A DNA stretch of 32,757 nt from Mycobacterium gordonae. Lineage in GTDB: Bacteria > Actinomycetota > Actinomycetes > Mycobacteriales > Mycobacteriaceae. Below the pieces are notes generated by a model, which was given only the letters and a program-made list of their open reading frames with translations, made no database searches and was not told the origin of the DNA. Shown in pieces: positions 1-8,097 of this stretch. How positions within the stretch are numbered: position 1 is the stretch's first letter; every line of letters starts with the position of its first letter. Both the position numbers and the translations under genes were made by a program. The stretch is from NCBI RefSeq assembly GCF_001417955.2, contig NZ_LKTM01000354.1, positions 1 to 32,757 of the forward strand, read 5' to 3'.

Positions 1-366
1 ACACGGCCCGTGACCGGAAGACGAACTGGTCCCATGCTCATGGCAAACCAGTGGTCCCATCACCCTGGCAGGCGACATTTCACTGGTAGCAGTGCGGCGG
101 TGTCGGCAGGTATGGGGCAGTCGGGCCTGGCTGGGTCGTTGTCGGTCCCGCAGGGCTGGACTGCAGCTGTCCCAGCGAGGGCGGCAGCAGCGTTGGTGGG
201 CACCAACTTCGGTACTGTTGCGGCCGTTGACACGGACGGGCCCGGCAGTATGTTGGGCGGCTTCCCGTTGAGCGGTAGCGCAGGCCGCGGCGTGGCCGGT
301 CTTGTTCCCGATTCTCGGTTCTTGGAGCGCCCCCCGATGGTGCCGCACTGGTCACCCCTGGGGTAA
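1..366 (+). pseudogene. PPE-SVP protein, C-terminal remnant
   Basis: The reading frame is open from the left edge to the stop at 364-366. It contains the C-terminal signature of PPE-SVP proteins: a short Ala/Gly stretch, then GSLSVPQGW (the SVP motif), then a closing MVPHWSPLG. No PPE N-terminal domain (PPE and WxG motifs) can be seen because the window starts here. The first 20 or so codons (RRTGPMLMANQW...) do not look like PPE sequence, so the gene is either cut by the window or already truncated and rearranged. I favour a decayed 3' end, but an intact gene running in from the left cannot be excluded. Confidence 0.55.
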
Positions 367-492
367 CGGATGAGAACATCAGCCGGTGCCAGCTCGTCTT
401 CGCACGCATGCACCCGCGCGATGCCGGCCGACCGCGCAGGCGCAAAGGTCCTCAGCGACGCCCGTCAGTATCGATTTTGTTGTCGGACAGGG

Positions 493-1035
493 CTACTCAT
501 CGACGTGAGGCACGCGGGCGCGGCCATCATCAGGCGGTGCATACACGGCGGCGAGCTGATCAGTGCGTGCGTGAGCCGGGTCGGTGGCGGTCGACATGCC
601 CTGCAGGTCGTGCACCGCACCATTGACCACCGCTGTGAGGTGCCCCGCGAGGGTCTCCACGATAAGTACCGGATGCTTGCGAAGTGCCGTCTCTAAGTCT
701 TCTTGCGTGAGGGATGCGTTACGCACCTCCGGAACTGGCCGCCAGCCGAGGTCATGCAGCAGCTTCGCCGCTACGTTCAAGTTCACTCCGTTTTCGGCGG
801 CGTCAGGCAGTTGCATGTCCCGTCCGGCCTGGGTCACCATCTGGTGGACCTCGGTGTACGGTCGCCGATCGCCGATGGCGATCGCGCGTGTAACGCAATC
901 CTTGTTAGTGACAGCCGGAACGAGACCAGCAGCGGCCCTGCCGCCGTCGGACAGAACCAAGGGCAGTGGCGTCATCGGCATAGCTAAATTGGACCATAAC
1001 GCTGGCGGCCCTCTGGCCGAAACCTTCGATGCCAC
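493..1035 (-). CDS. papain-like cysteine peptidase-fold protein
   Basis: The protein of up to 180 residues carries NKDCVTRAIA near its N-terminal third and GHLTAVVNGAVHD near its C-terminal third. This Cys...His...Asp order, with 'DCVTRAI' starting a helix and 'H-x-x-AVV-x-G-x-x-HD' on the strand pair, is what small bacterial and phage papain-like proteins show. The usual segment between them (LHDLGWRPVP) is present. It would be a cytosolic hydrolase or a former hydrolase; the substrate is unknown. The start is uncertain: GTG at 1035, or ATG at 981 or 975, all without a clear ribosome site. It stands alone between the PPE remnant and the TetR gene. The coding strand is chosen because only this frame gives a recognisable family. 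Confidence 0.6.
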   Translation of the reverse strand: MASKVSARGPPALWSNLAMPMTPLPLVLSDGGRAAAGLVPAVTNKDCVTRAIAIGDRRPYTEVHQMVTQAGRDMQLPDAAENGVNLNVAAKLLHDLGWRPVPEVRNASLTQEDLETALRKHPVLIVETLAGHLTAVVNGAVHDLQGMSTATDPAHARTDQLAAVYAPPDDGRARVPHVDE

Positions 1036-1169
1036 CGGCCATCACAGTCTGCTCAACCGACAGACAGGAACGCAGAATCGTTGCGTCGCGCAGCAACCTC
1101 GAGGCAAGGGGCTCGCCGATCACAGTCGCCCGCAGTTGACACCGCGTGCACGACAGTTCTGTATGGGGT

Positions 1170-1844
1170 TTAGCGGACGATTGTCAATTGTGGCTGCCGC
1201 TGCAACCTTTCGGCAGTCAGCGTGCGCATGCGGATGAACCCGGTGTGGCAGCCCAGGGTCCGAAGCGCACCCTCAGCGATCGTCCAGTGGTGATCGGGTG
1301 GGCAGGAACCGTCGTCGGAGCGTCGATTGATTACCGACTCGACGAGGCGGAAGGGCAGGTCGTCGGATTCTGGGGGGCCCCCGCACTCGGCGATTACGGC
1401 GCGAGACAGGTCGCGGTAGCGGGTGCGCAGATCGGCGCGGCGTCGCCGGAACGCGTCGAACTGTCGGGTACGTAGTTCCGGTGCGAGGTAGAGGGACCCT
1501 AGATTCCAGGGGCCCCGGCATAACTGGGATGTGTCTGCGACCATCAGGGTATGCAGGCGCGGTGCGGTCGGGCCGGCTTCGGCCTGTAGTTCGGTGGCCA
1601 GCCGCAGCGAGTCTTCCAGGGAGCCGGTGAGCAGCGCGTCAAGGATGTCGTCCTTGTTCGCGAAGTGGTGATAGAGCGACGCCTGCCTGATTCCGACGGC
1701 TTCGGCGATGCGACGCCCGGTAGTGGCGGCGTAACCGATGGTGGTGAACGATTCGATGGCGGCGTCGAGGATTTCTTGCCTGGCTGATATGCCGGGTCGG
1801 CGTGACGGCACCGCTCGGGGGCGTCCCCGTTTGCCGGTATGCAT
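1170..1844 (-). CDS. TetR/AcrR-family transcriptional repressor
   Basis: This 224-residue protein has a typical TetR N-terminal DNA-binding domain at about residues 20-70: ILDAAIESFTTIGYAATTGR, then IAEAVGIRQASLYHHFANKD, the classic recognition helix. A basic arm (GKRGRPRAVPSRR) precedes it. The C-terminal ligand domain has no obvious match, so the inducer is unknown. The ATG at 1844 has a modest GGGGA upstream. The gene reads away from the CsoR-HMA gene's 3' end with about 220 bases between. It probably represses itself; a short dyad at 1967-1982 is a candidate operator. No target gene can be assigned from the window. Confidence 0.88.
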   Translation of the reverse strand: MHTGKRGRPRAVPSRRPGISARQEILDAAIESFTTIGYAATTGRRIAEAVGIRQASLYHHFANKDDILDALLTGSLEDSLRLATELQAEAGPTAPRLHTLMVADTSQLCRGPWNLGSLYLAPELRTRQFDAFRRRRADLRTRYRDLSRAVIAECGGPPESDDLPFRLVESVINRRSDDGSCPPDHHWTIAEGALRTLGCHTGFIRMRTLTAERLQRQPQLTIVR

Positions 1845-1966
1845 GGCACGTTCCCCAGGTTCGGTTTCCGCGCTGTAGAGGCGTGGTTATGTTCGGTGTG
1901 TGCTGGTTTGGTGGCATTGCGTCCACGCCCACTACCGACTGCATCGGGATCATCGACGACCAATAA

Positions 1967-1982
1967 GTAGGGGGAGACCTAC
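1967..1982. promoter_or_regulatory. possible TetR operator dyad
   Basis: GTAGG and CCTAC are perfect 5-base inverted arms around a 6-base centre. They lie about 120 bases upstream of the TetR start, in the only non-coding stretch next to it. The arms are short, so chance occurrence is possible. Confidence 0.25.
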
Positions 1983-2065
1983 CCGGCAGGGTGGGGAGAG
2001 GAGTCAGCGGTCCTGAGGTGGTCGGGGCAGGTGGGCAGGAGGGTGCGCCATTACCGGCCGTGCCG

Positions 2066-2782
2066 TCAGATGCCGTCGCCGTCGACGAACCAGATCTTTG
2101 CTTGGACGGCCTGTTGAGTCCCGGGCGCGGTGTGGGTCGCGCTGGTCGTGGCTGCGGACCCCGGGCTTCCGTCGTGTGTGGCTGGTGGGTTCCAGTGCGC
2201 TGAGTTGTGGTTGGCGGTGGCGGTTTCGGCCATCGGCATCCACGCGTAGGCGACGTGGTAGCCCTGGTCCTCGATGGCCTCGACGAGCCGGCGGGCGGGT
2301 GCTCGGCCGTCGTGACGGATGGTGATGGTCTTGGTCGGCACGTTGACCTCGGCGCCGCCGACGCCCTTGATGGGGGTGACGATGCCTTCGATCGCGGCTT
2401 TGCATGCGTGAGAGGAGATTCCGGGTAGCGACAGCGTCGTCGTCGCGAGGACGTGCAGGGTGCTGTTTGCCGTGTTGTGCCTGATCGCCGGTCCGTTGAG
2501 TTGGACGTGTGGCCGGGGCGCGGTGAACTGGATGACGTCGATCAGGTCGTCGATGGCGGCCTGCGTCTGGCCGCCTGACACCGCTTCTGCGAACCGGGTC
2601 TGCAAGTAGTTGTGCAATGTCGCGCGGCTTGCGCAGTCAAGGGAGGATTGCACCGTCTGGATCTGTGTCATCACGTCGCAATGGGGGTCGGATTCGAGCA
2701 TCCGGGCAACTTCATCGAGTTGCCCGCGCACGCTGTTGACGTGATCGAGCGCCGCGTTGCGGGTTGCCGACGACTGGTTCAT
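2066..2782 (-). CDS. CsoR-family regulator fused to HMA domain
   Basis: Residues 8-90 match mycobacterial CsoR closely (VRGQLDEVARMLESD, VQSSLD, LIDVIQFT). Residues about 108-178 are a heavy-metal-associated (HMA) ferredoxin-like fold, followed by a polar tail to residue 238. CsoR represses copper-efflux genes and releases DNA on binding Cu(I) through Cys-His-Cys. Here Cys35 is kept, but one residue is missing just after it, and the His and second Cys positions are Tyr59 and Arg63. In the HMA domain the usual G-M-x-C-x-x-C reads GISSHAC, so only Cys127 remains. Both standard copper sites therefore look altered. The gene lies 238 bases downstream of a Met-rich membrane protein gene that has a BlaI-type operator, and may be co-transcribed with it. 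The fold assignment is firm; the ligand and present function are not. Confidence 0.85.
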   Translation of the reverse strand: MNQSSATRNAALDHVNSVRGQLDEVARMLESDPHCDVMTQIQTVQSSLDCASRATLHNYLQTRFAEAVSGGQTQAAIDDLIDVIQFTAPRPHVQLNGPAIRHNTANSTLHVLATTTLSLPGISSHACKAAIEGIVTPIKGVGGAEVNVPTKTITIRHDGRAPARRLVEAIEDQGYHVAYAWMPMAETATANHNSAHWNPPATHDGSPGSAATTSATHTAPGTQQAVQAKIWFVDGDGI

Positions 2783-3020
2783 GGCTTCTCATTTCTTGGA
2801 TCTTCGCGACATGTCTGCGGTCGTGCGCAGTGCGATGAGGTGGGATCGTGCGGGAACCCACGTCGTAACTGGCTGGCGGGCGGGGGATTGGCGGCGCCGC
2901 GTGGTGCCCGGTGTACTGCGGTTTGCTGGTGTTGACGGCCGGCGGCGACGCACTGCCTCGTCGTCGTCATTCTGGGTGCCGCGGGGACTGTTCGCGGCGC
3001 CTGCATCGCACGTGGCACCC

Positions 3021-3338
3021 CTAGGGGGTGTGGGAGGGCATCGGCATGCTCGGCATCGACGATGTGCTGGGCATGGGTGACATCGACGGCGACATCGATG
3101 GTGCTGCCGGCTTGTTCATCGGCATATTCGGGTCGGCCATCATCTTCTTCATGTCGGCTTCCATGGCCTTGCAACAATCGGGTTGGGCGGGATTGCCGGA
3201 ACCTGATTGGAAGAACAGGAGATACACGCCGGCGGCGATGACGAAGATTCCGACCGCGATGCCGGTGAGAGCGAGGGTGGCGTAGAGCCACCGAGTCGGG
3301 GCCGGGCGAGACGCGGTGGCGGGCGTGGTGTCGGTCAT
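3021..3338 (-). CDS. Met-rich, Cys-Cys membrane-anchored mini-protein
   Basis: This 105-residue protein has a short cytosolic N-terminus, one membrane helix (about residues 18-43), then an outside tail with adjacent Cys55-Cys56 and about a dozen Met residues spaced as SMSPSMSPMP and SMPSMPMP. Met- and Cys-rich tails of this kind bind Cu(I) or Ag(I); a role in periplasmic copper capture or hand-over is an inference. A paralogue with the same layout lies at 15394-15741. The start ATG at 3338 follows an AGAGGAA-like ribosome site. A BlaI-type operator (3374-3398) sits 36 bases upstream, the same arrangement as for the paralogue. No catalytic domain is visible. Confidence 0.8.
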   Translation of the reverse strand: MTDTTPATASRPAPTRWLYATLALTGIAVGIFVIAAGVYLLFFQSGSGNPAQPDCCKAMEADMKKMMADPNMPMNKPAAPSMSPSMSPMPSTSSMPSMPMPSHTP

Positions 3339-3373
3339 GGGTTCCTCTCACAAGAAGCGATCCGAGTCGGACA

Positions 3374-3398
3374 TACTGTTCTACTTAGTAGACCAGTA
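3374..3398. promoter_or_regulatory. BlaI-type operator, 25-base class
   Basis: TACTG...CAGTA outer arms enclose TCTAC...GTAGA-like inner arms; 11 of 12 base pairs of the dyad are symmetric. The site is 36 bases upstream of the Met-rich gene start at 3338. It closely resembles the site at 15341-15365 in front of the Met-rich paralogue. Confidence 0.75.
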
Positions 3399-3418
3399 GA
3401 TGTGAGAGATTTCAAGTA

Positions 3419-3767
3419 GGCAGGGTCCTTTGGCGGGCGGGCACGTCACGCGACTCGGGTGTCGCCGGGCGTCGGCGCCTGCTGCCCACCGCCGCCGGCG
3501 AATCGTCCTGCCGCCCTTCATGAGCCCTCTGCGGACGCCTCATGTGAAGCGTCGGCGTCCTTGTGGCGTCGTGTCGACCCGGTCCGCGGGCCCCCCCGCC
3601 GTTGCCACGGTCCGCAGTGTCGTTGAACGTGATTTACGTTCTGTGTACCGAGGTGGTGGCTAGGTTCGGCTTCGCCCGGGCATTGACCCGGGTCCGCCCG
3701 GGGTTGCCTGCGCCGAGATCGCCACGGGGGCAAGGTGTGGTCGCGGCGGATGGGAATTGCCGCTGGC
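3419..3767. other. intergenic region without recognised gene
   Basis: About 350 bases between two leftward genes. No frame gives a recognisable protein. The only structure seen is a CCCGGG-N6-CCCGGG hairpin at 3675-3692, listed separately. Confidence 0.5.
3675..3692 (-). terminator. possible hairpin terminator after DUF4189 gene
   Basis: CCCGGG arms with a 6-base loop lie about 75 bases beyond the stop of the leftward DUF4189 gene. There is no T tract. The stem is short, so this is only a candidate. Confidence 0.25.
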
Positions 3768-4172
3768 TTAGTTGCAGGCCCAGGTGATGATCCGGCCGCC
3801 ACCGAGGCGGGTCAGGGCGTCGTCTTCTGCCGCGGCCCGCGTGGGCCCGGTCCCTCCTTGAAGTGTGATGCCGTCGTGAGCGACCGCGCCGCACTGGGTG
3901 AAGCTGCTGAGCACTGTGCAGCCGGTGACGCCGCACTTCTTCAATGCGGCACTCTCCGCGCTTGCCCGGGTTCTGTGATTCCGCGTTTTGGCCGCTGCGC
4001 TGTCGGGGGCCACGGCGATCGCGCCGTAGCGGATCGGCGGGGGGATGGGCAGCTCGGGCAGCGGGCCGTTGCCGATCGCGACCGCCCGCGGACTGAACAC
4101 ACCGGTAAGGGCGGCGGCCGTTGCCAGGCCGGCGACCGCGAGTGAGGCGCGGCGCCGAAAAGTTGTCGTCAT
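3768..4172 (-). CDS. secreted DUF4189-domain protein
   Basis: This 134-residue protein starts with a typical signal peptide (basic MTTTFRRR, hydrophobic core, AVA cleavage site near residue 32). The rest is a DUF4189 domain: YGAIAVAPDS, SAESAALKKCGVTGC, FTQCGAVAHDG, GTGPTRAAAEDDALTRLG, and a closing Trp-Ala-Cys. It has four Cys, probably in two disulfides. The family is exported and its biochemical role is not established. The ATG at 4172 is chosen because GGAGGAAG lies just upstream and the signal peptide begins there; a longer in-frame reading to 4442 adds non-family sequence. The nearest upstream regulatory element is the strong BlaI-type dyad at 4551-4580, which would leave a leader of about 370 bases. 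Confidence 0.85.
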   Translation of the reverse strand: MTTTFRRRASLAVAGLATAAALTGVFSPRAVAIGNGPLPELPIPPPIRYGAIAVAPDSAAAKTRNHRTRASAESAALKKCGVTGCTVLSSFTQCGAVAHDGITLQGGTGPTRAAAEDDALTRLGGGRIITWACN

Positions 4173-4550
4173 GAGCTGACCCTTCTTCCTCCCAGTCCGC
4201 AATCCAGCGGCGTGAACAGCCGGTGGTGAAGCCACCGAAGTAATTGCGCCGGTGGCCAACTCGAGTACCGGGCGACTGCACGGCTGTCCGGACCCGGCGC
4301 GGGGTGGGCGAATGAACGGCCCGCGGGACCGTACACCTGCGGTGCGGCGGCGGCCCATATCCGCCACCAGCGCCGCGGGCGGCGCGGGCGGCGCGTTCGC
4401 ACCGTCGGACCGACTCGCCCGGGCGCCGAGGGCTGCCGCCACCGTCTGCTCAATTCCAGCTGGCGGGTGCCACGATCACGGTCGGGGTTGCGCACGCGGG
4501 GCCTGTCCATGGTTCTTCCGTCGGGATGGCCTCGGGGGGCCGTACCGAAT
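4173..4550. other. long leader or intergenic region
   Basis: About 380 bases between the DUF4189 start and the 4551-4580 operator. The readable frames are shadows without family features. A very GC-rich repeat of GGCGCGGGC units (about 4368-4398) could fold. It may be a long 5' leader of the DUF4189 transcript. Confidence 0.4.
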
Positions 4551-4580
4551 ATCTACTATCTACGTACCTAGATAGTAGAT
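4551..4580. promoter_or_regulatory. BlaI-type operator, perfect 12-base dyad
   Basis: The arms ATCTACTATCTA and TAGATAGTAGAT are perfect inverted repeats around a 6-base centre (CGTACC). This is the most symmetric member of the set and defines the 24-base class TACTATC-N10-GATAGTA with GTAC in the middle. It lies between the leftward DUF4189 gene and the rightward blaI gene, about 200 bases before the second site at 4781. Confidence 0.85.
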
Positions 4581-4780
4581 TGTTCCCGGGGTTTCGGCAA
4601 TGAATGTGGTCGCGGGACTGTGCGTCCGGACAGTGGTGCGGTCGAGGCGACTCGACGCCGATGGGCCGGCGGGTCGGGGCGCGGGCTCGGCCGACCGCCT
4701 CGGGCCGGGACACCCCGCATCCTTCTCGCGGACCGGTTGGGGGATCGACCGGTTGACGGCGGATCGGGTGCGGTAGCGCT

Positions 4781-4807
4781 TACTATTATCTGTGTACGTA
4801 GGAAGTA
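4781..4807. promoter_or_regulatory. BlaI-type operator before blaI copy 1
   Basis: A diverged member of the set: TACTATTATC, then GTGTACGTAG, then GAAGTAC. It lies 66 bases upstream of the GTG start of the blaI gene at 4873. The second blaI gene has its own site at the same distance, which suggests autoregulation. Confidence 0.65.
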
Positions 4808-4872
4808 CATGGTCGTGGGTGGCCTCAGCGGAAGGCTGGGCGCGGCGATGTCGAGGGATCGGGAGCGTGGCA

Positions 4873-5250
4873 GTGCGGGTACGCGGATTCGGGGAACTGG
4901 AAGCGGTGGTCATGGACCACGTCTGGGACCGTGGCGACACGACGACCGTCCGCGAAATCTTCGACGAACTCGCCACCCAACGTGAAATCGCCTACACCAC
5001 GGTGATGTCGACCATGGACAACCTGCACGGCAAGGGGTGGTTGGCGCGTGAACGCGACGGCAAGGCCTACCGGTACTGGCCCACGCTTACCCGGGAGCAA
5101 CACAGCGCCCAGCTCATGCGTGAGGCGCTCGATGGTGGGGGAAGCTCGGAACTGGTGCTGACCCACTTCCTGGAACAGATCAGCGTCGAAGAGTCCGCGT
5201 CTTTACGTACTGCTCTGCAGCGGCTGGCCAGGCGCGCTCGACGTAAGTGA
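4873..5250 (+). CDS. blaI: BlaI/MecI/CopY-family repressor, copy 1
   Basis: This 125-residue winged-helix repressor shows the BlaI core: FGELEAVVMDHVW, TTVREIFDEL, and the recognition-helix region IAYTTVMSTMDNLHGKGWL, followed by RDGKAYRYWPT on the wing. BlaI proteins bind DNA dyads as dimers and are removed by proteolysis started by a membrane BlaR. The C-terminus has no Cys, so it is not a CopY-type direct copper sensor. The GTG at 4873 is preferred because GGGAG lies 7 bases upstream and it matches the start of copy 2 at 9740. No blaR follows; it is an orphan about 60-70% identical by eye to copy 2, and likely shares its operators and possibly its protease. The symbol denotes the family, not proven orthology. 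Confidence 0.92.
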   Translation: MRVRGFGELEAVVMDHVWDRGDTTTVREIFDELATQREIAYTTVMSTMDNLHGKGWLARERDGKAYRYWPTLTREQHSAQLMREALDGGGSSELVLTHFLEQISVEESASLRTALQRLARRARRK

Positions 5251-5486
5251 GCACCGCGCCCGCCGCCACCACGACCGGGCGTGGTGGTACCGGCGCCGCC
5301 GCGACATCATCAGACCGCACAACGGCTTTGACGAACCTGCGCGTTTCCTTCGTGTCGGTGCCCGATGTCCGCGTCCCCCCAGGTGGAGTTTGCAACCGTC
5401 GAGGGTGGCTGGCGGCCAACGGTCGGGCAACCGATCTGCGTACCCGGCCACAATGTTCGCCCTTTCCCGCCGACCCCACGAGCATG

Positions 5487-5510
5487 TACTATCGCGGTAC
5501 GTAGATAGTA
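5487..5510. promoter_or_regulatory. BlaI-type operator before SHOCT gene 1
   Basis: TACTATC and GATAGTA arms flank a centre containing GTAC: the 24-base class, with the same outer arms as the 4551-4580 site. The next rightward gene starts at 5752, leaving a leader of about 240 bases in which no convincing gene is seen. Confidence 0.8.
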
Positions 5511-5751
5511 GATTTTGGTGGATCGCCTGGCGCACAACGTGGTGTCGAGGTAACAATGGCCGCGGGTCATCGTCGATCGTGCGACGCGCGATCTCGCGGC
5601 CATGCCGGGTCCGGCTTTTCAGGTAATCGCTGATGCGATTGCCGCAGGCACCACGGCGACGTCCGCGGTCGTGCCCGTCCGTGGCAATGACCGTGGGTGT
5701 GGGCCGCCGAAGTCGTTGAACACTAGTGAATCTGGAAAGGCGATCTCGACG

Positions 5752-6033
5752 ATGAATATGATGATGGACGGCGGGAGCGGGTCGTGGGGCGGCGGGTTTC
5801 TCATGACCGGCGTAGGAGTTGTGTTCTGGGCGTTGGTGATTGCCGCGTTGATACTGCTCGCGCGGTATCTGATGTCGGCGTCGCCGCGTCCGACTGCCCT
5901 GTTGCGCGCCGGCGGGGGGAACAACGCCGAGCAGATGCTCGCCGAACGCTATGCGCGCGGGGACATCGACGATGATGAATACCACCGTCGCCGGGCATTG
6001 CTGCGTCACGACTCGCCCTCCACGGCCGGCTGA
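5752..6033 (+). CDS. small membrane protein with SHOCT domain, copy 1
   Basis: This 93-residue protein begins MNMMMDGGSG, has one membrane helix (about residues 17-40), and ends with a SHOCT motif: AEQMLAERYARGDIDDDEYH followed by RRRALL. SHOCT is a short helical oligomerisation motif often found at protein ends; its role here is unknown. The start at 5752 is chosen because GGAAAGG lies upstream and the paralogue at 8098-8355 likewise starts with a run of Met. Upstream in-frame codons do not resemble protein. A BlaI-type operator precedes it. The Met-rich N-terminus could hold a soft metal, but this is speculative. Confidence 0.82.
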   Translation: MNMMMDGGSGSWGGGFLMTGVGVVFWALVIAALILLARYLMSASPRPTALLRAGGGNNAEQMLAERYARGDIDDDEYHRRRALLRHDSPSTAG

Positions 6034-6670
6034 CACCGGGCCGCTGCAGCACCCGAACACTAGACCCGCGCGTGCGTGCCCGGTGACGATCGCTGACCAA
6101 CCAGCCTGAACGTGGGCGACCGTCGGGCGCGGGTTGCCGCCAGGACCCCGTCACGTGTGACAGCTCGGTGGCCGGCGTGAGCGGGCGACCGTATCCGTCG
6201 GGTCCGTCGGTCCGGGTCACGCCGCCACGGTTGTCTGCACTAGATGTCTACATCGCTCGATAGATGCCTGTTCAACACGTCAGTTACCTGTGCAGGTAGT
6301 GGGCTAATCGAATCCCCACGTCGTATACATGTGCATTTGGACATGATCCCCACGCCGGCGGGACCACCTCCGTCGCCGGCGCCGCGGCCTACCTCGTGTT
6401 GGCCTTAACCACCGCCCGGCAGCGATATCGCTCCCCGCTGTTCAGTCGGACTATGCACCGGGCGCAGGCGGACTCATCGGCGCTTACCTCGGTGCCCTGC
6501 TGCAACCCCTGCCAGCCTCTAGCTCGCTCAATCCGGGCACTAAGCGCAGCGACCCACCCCGGCCGGCCTTGCCCGTCACGCGTAGCACACACCGTTGACG
6601 AACTCTGCGGCCTCGGCAAGACCACCGTGGTCAACCGCCGTCCGGCCTAGTGAAAGCGCCGTCCTCCTCT
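6034..6670. other. intergenic region, no intact gene
   Basis: About 640 bases. Frames on both strands near 6389-6650 show no family features. A 14-base palindrome, TACCTG-TG-CAGGTA, lies at 6285-6298 and could be a regulator site, but no adjacent gene fits it clearly. Confidence 0.4.
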
Positions 6671-6808
6671 CATCAATTCGAGACCCGCACGACTGGCTGG
6701 CCGTGCGCGGCGATCGTGGACCGTTTGGCGTTCGCGGGCAACATCATTGAGACCGGTACCGAGTCATACCGTCTGGCGCATCCCCGCGCAACACGCGCAG
6801 CTGTGTGA
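6671..6808 (+). pseudogene. IS21-family IstB C-terminal remnant
   Basis: From about 6704 the frame reads CAAIVDRLAFAG, then NIIETGTESYRLAHPRA, and stops at 6806-6808. This matches the C-terminal end of IstB, the AAA+ helper ATPase of IS21 transposition (IVDRL...ETGT-SYRLA). The Walker motifs and the rest are missing or unreadable upstream. It marks an old, decayed insertion element. It is not adjacent to the IstA-like gene at 17152-18282. Confidence 0.5.
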
Positions 6809-6869
6809 TGAGAAATCCCGTCCGAGCCGCGCCGGAAGATTTCCGGCCGGATATCGCACCGAGGTCGAG

Positions 6870-7493
6870 TTAGCAGCAGTCCTCGCCACGCCAGGCCTGT
6901 ATTCCTTCCCATACTGACCAGGCGGCGATCGCCAGGGCGATGACCGGGTCGAGCCACCAGCCACCAGCCCAGCTGGCGGTCACGGCCAGGCTGACGAGCA
7001 CGGCGCCGGCCTGGGCGGCGCACAGGTAGTTCTGGATACCCTCCCCGGCGGTCGCACCCGAGTCCAGCAGGGCGCCCAGGCGCTGCTTGGCATATCCCAG
7101 CACCGGCATCACCAGCAGGCTCGATGCGGCCAGAACCATACCGAGGACCGTGATGTCGGCGTGGTGCCCGGCCAGCAGGTCACGCACCGACTCCAGGGCG
7201 ATATAAGGAGCGAGCAGCCAAAAACTGACCGCCACCGCCTGTTGAGCGTGTCGTTCCGCCGTATGGGACAGGGTCCGCTTGCCGGTGAAGCGCCACACGA
7301 CGACGACGCTGGCCACACCTTCGACCGCGCTGCCCAGCGCCCAACCAATGAGGGCGATCGACCCGACCGTGAAGCCTTGCCAGAGCCCGATCGCGCCTTC
7401 GGCGCCCATCCACACCAGCGACACCCACGCCAACAACCGGGCCCACCTGGCAGCTCGGTGCCAGTCCGGGCCGCGCACCGCCGGCGGCGCCAC
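6870..7493 (-). CDS. short cation diffusion facilitator-type transporter
   Basis: This 207-residue membrane protein has about six hydrophobic helices and lacks the cytosolic C-terminal domain of full-length CDF proteins. It matches an actinobacterial 'cation transporter' subfamily through GWALGSAVEG in the second helix, WRFTGKRTLS, LDSGATAGEGIQNYLCAAQA and the closing WRGEDCC. These proteins export divalent metals by proton exchange; the usual HD pairs are not evident, as I believe is normal for this subfamily. The start is taken as GTG at 7493, 75 bases after the ArsR gene; the frame is open to about 7541 but without ATG, GTG or TTG. The CmtR-like ArsR upstream points to Cd(II), Pb(II) or Zn(II). 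Confidence 0.85.
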   Translation of the reverse strand: MAPPAVRGPDWHRAARWARLLAWVSLVWMGAEGAIGLWQGFTVGSIALIGWALGSAVEGVASVVVVWRFTGKRTLSHTAERHAQQAVAVSFWLLAPYIALESVRDLLAGHHADITVLGMVLAASSLLVMPVLGYAKQRLGALLDSGATAGEGIQNYLCAAQAGAVLVSLAVTASWAGGWWLDPVIALAIAAWSVWEGIQAWRGEDCC

Positions 7494-7568
7494 TGCTGCC
7501 AGCGCAGCAGCCGTCCGCGCAGCCGGACCCGGAGCTGATATTCAACGACATCGACGACGACGGCTCCA

Positions 7569-7919
7569 TTACGAGTCCTCCACTGTTGCACCGTAAGTGG
7601 GACACAACGCGACAGCGTTACCGGTGGCGGCCAGCACTGTCTCCGCCGCCGACAGCAGGTCGCTCAACGCAGGCTGAGCCAAGGCGTACATCGATGACCG
7701 CCCGACCGGACGGGCCGACACAAGCCCACAATCCCGCAAACACCCCAGATGCTGGGAGACCGTCGACTGCGCCAAACCAAGTCGCACGGTCAGGTCCACG
7801 ACCCGGGCCGGGCCAGACGCCAGCTCCTGCACGATCGCTAATCGGGTCGGATCTGCGAGCGACCCGAACAGGGCCACCGCCGGAGCCAGCACCACACGAT
7901 CACGCTTTGCCGATGACAT
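7569..7919 (-). CDS. ArsR/SmtB-family sensor, CmtR-like
   Basis: This 116-residue winged-helix repressor reads SLADPTRLAIVQELASGPAR, then LAQSTVSQHLGCLRDCGLV, then YALAQPALSDLL. Cys60 and Cys64 in the recognition helix (GCLRDCG) and Cys106 near the C-terminus match in spacing the Cys57, Cys61 and Cys102 ligands of M. tuberculosis CmtR, a Cd(II)/Pb(II) sensor. It should repress its own promoter and the transporter gene just downstream. The start is ATG at 7919 (ATG at 7925 is possible). Inverted repeats of GATGA at 7912-7935 overlap the start and may be its operator. Confidence 0.9.
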   Translation of the reverse strand: MSSAKRDRVVLAPAVALFGSLADPTRLAIVQELASGPARVVDLTVRLGLAQSTVSQHLGCLRDCGLVSARPVGRSSMYALAQPALSDLLSAAETVLAATGNAVALCPTYGATVEDS

Positions 7920-7935
7920 CGTCATCCACCGATGA
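7912..7935. promoter_or_regulatory. possible ArsR operator repeats
   Basis: GATGAC-N3-GTCATC is followed at once by TCATC-N4-GATGA, so three GATGA-type half-sites lie around the start of the CmtR-like gene. This placement suits autorepression. It is short and unverified. Confidence 0.35.
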
Positions 7936-8097
7936 TATCGCTCGTCCGCCACCCGCGCGAAGCCATCAACCGATACAGATAACTCCTACCCGGCCTCGGC
8001 CGGTGAGATCCTGTGCGGTCCCGGTGTAGCTGCCACACCGTAGATGGAGTGCTGTCCACGCCGAGGCTCGTTGTGTGGCCAGGGCGGCCGGTCGGGT

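Noticed and set aside
4173..4442. N-terminal extension of the DUF4189 protein
   Set aside because: It would bury the signal peptide 90 residues inside the protein, and a good ribosome site lies just before ATG 4172.
4792..4872. Longer start of the first BlaI protein at ATG 4792
   Set aside because: The ATG lies within the operator, and the added residues do not match the family; GTG 4873 agrees with the second copy.
4873..5250. CopY-type direct copper sensing by BlaI
   Set aside because: Neither BlaI copy has the C-terminal Cys-x-Cys motifs that CopY uses.
6596..6650. GLGKTT sequence resembling a P-loop
   Set aside because: Only this short stretch matches, no ATPase domain surrounds it and a stop follows soon after; a link to the lost tadA part is not supported.
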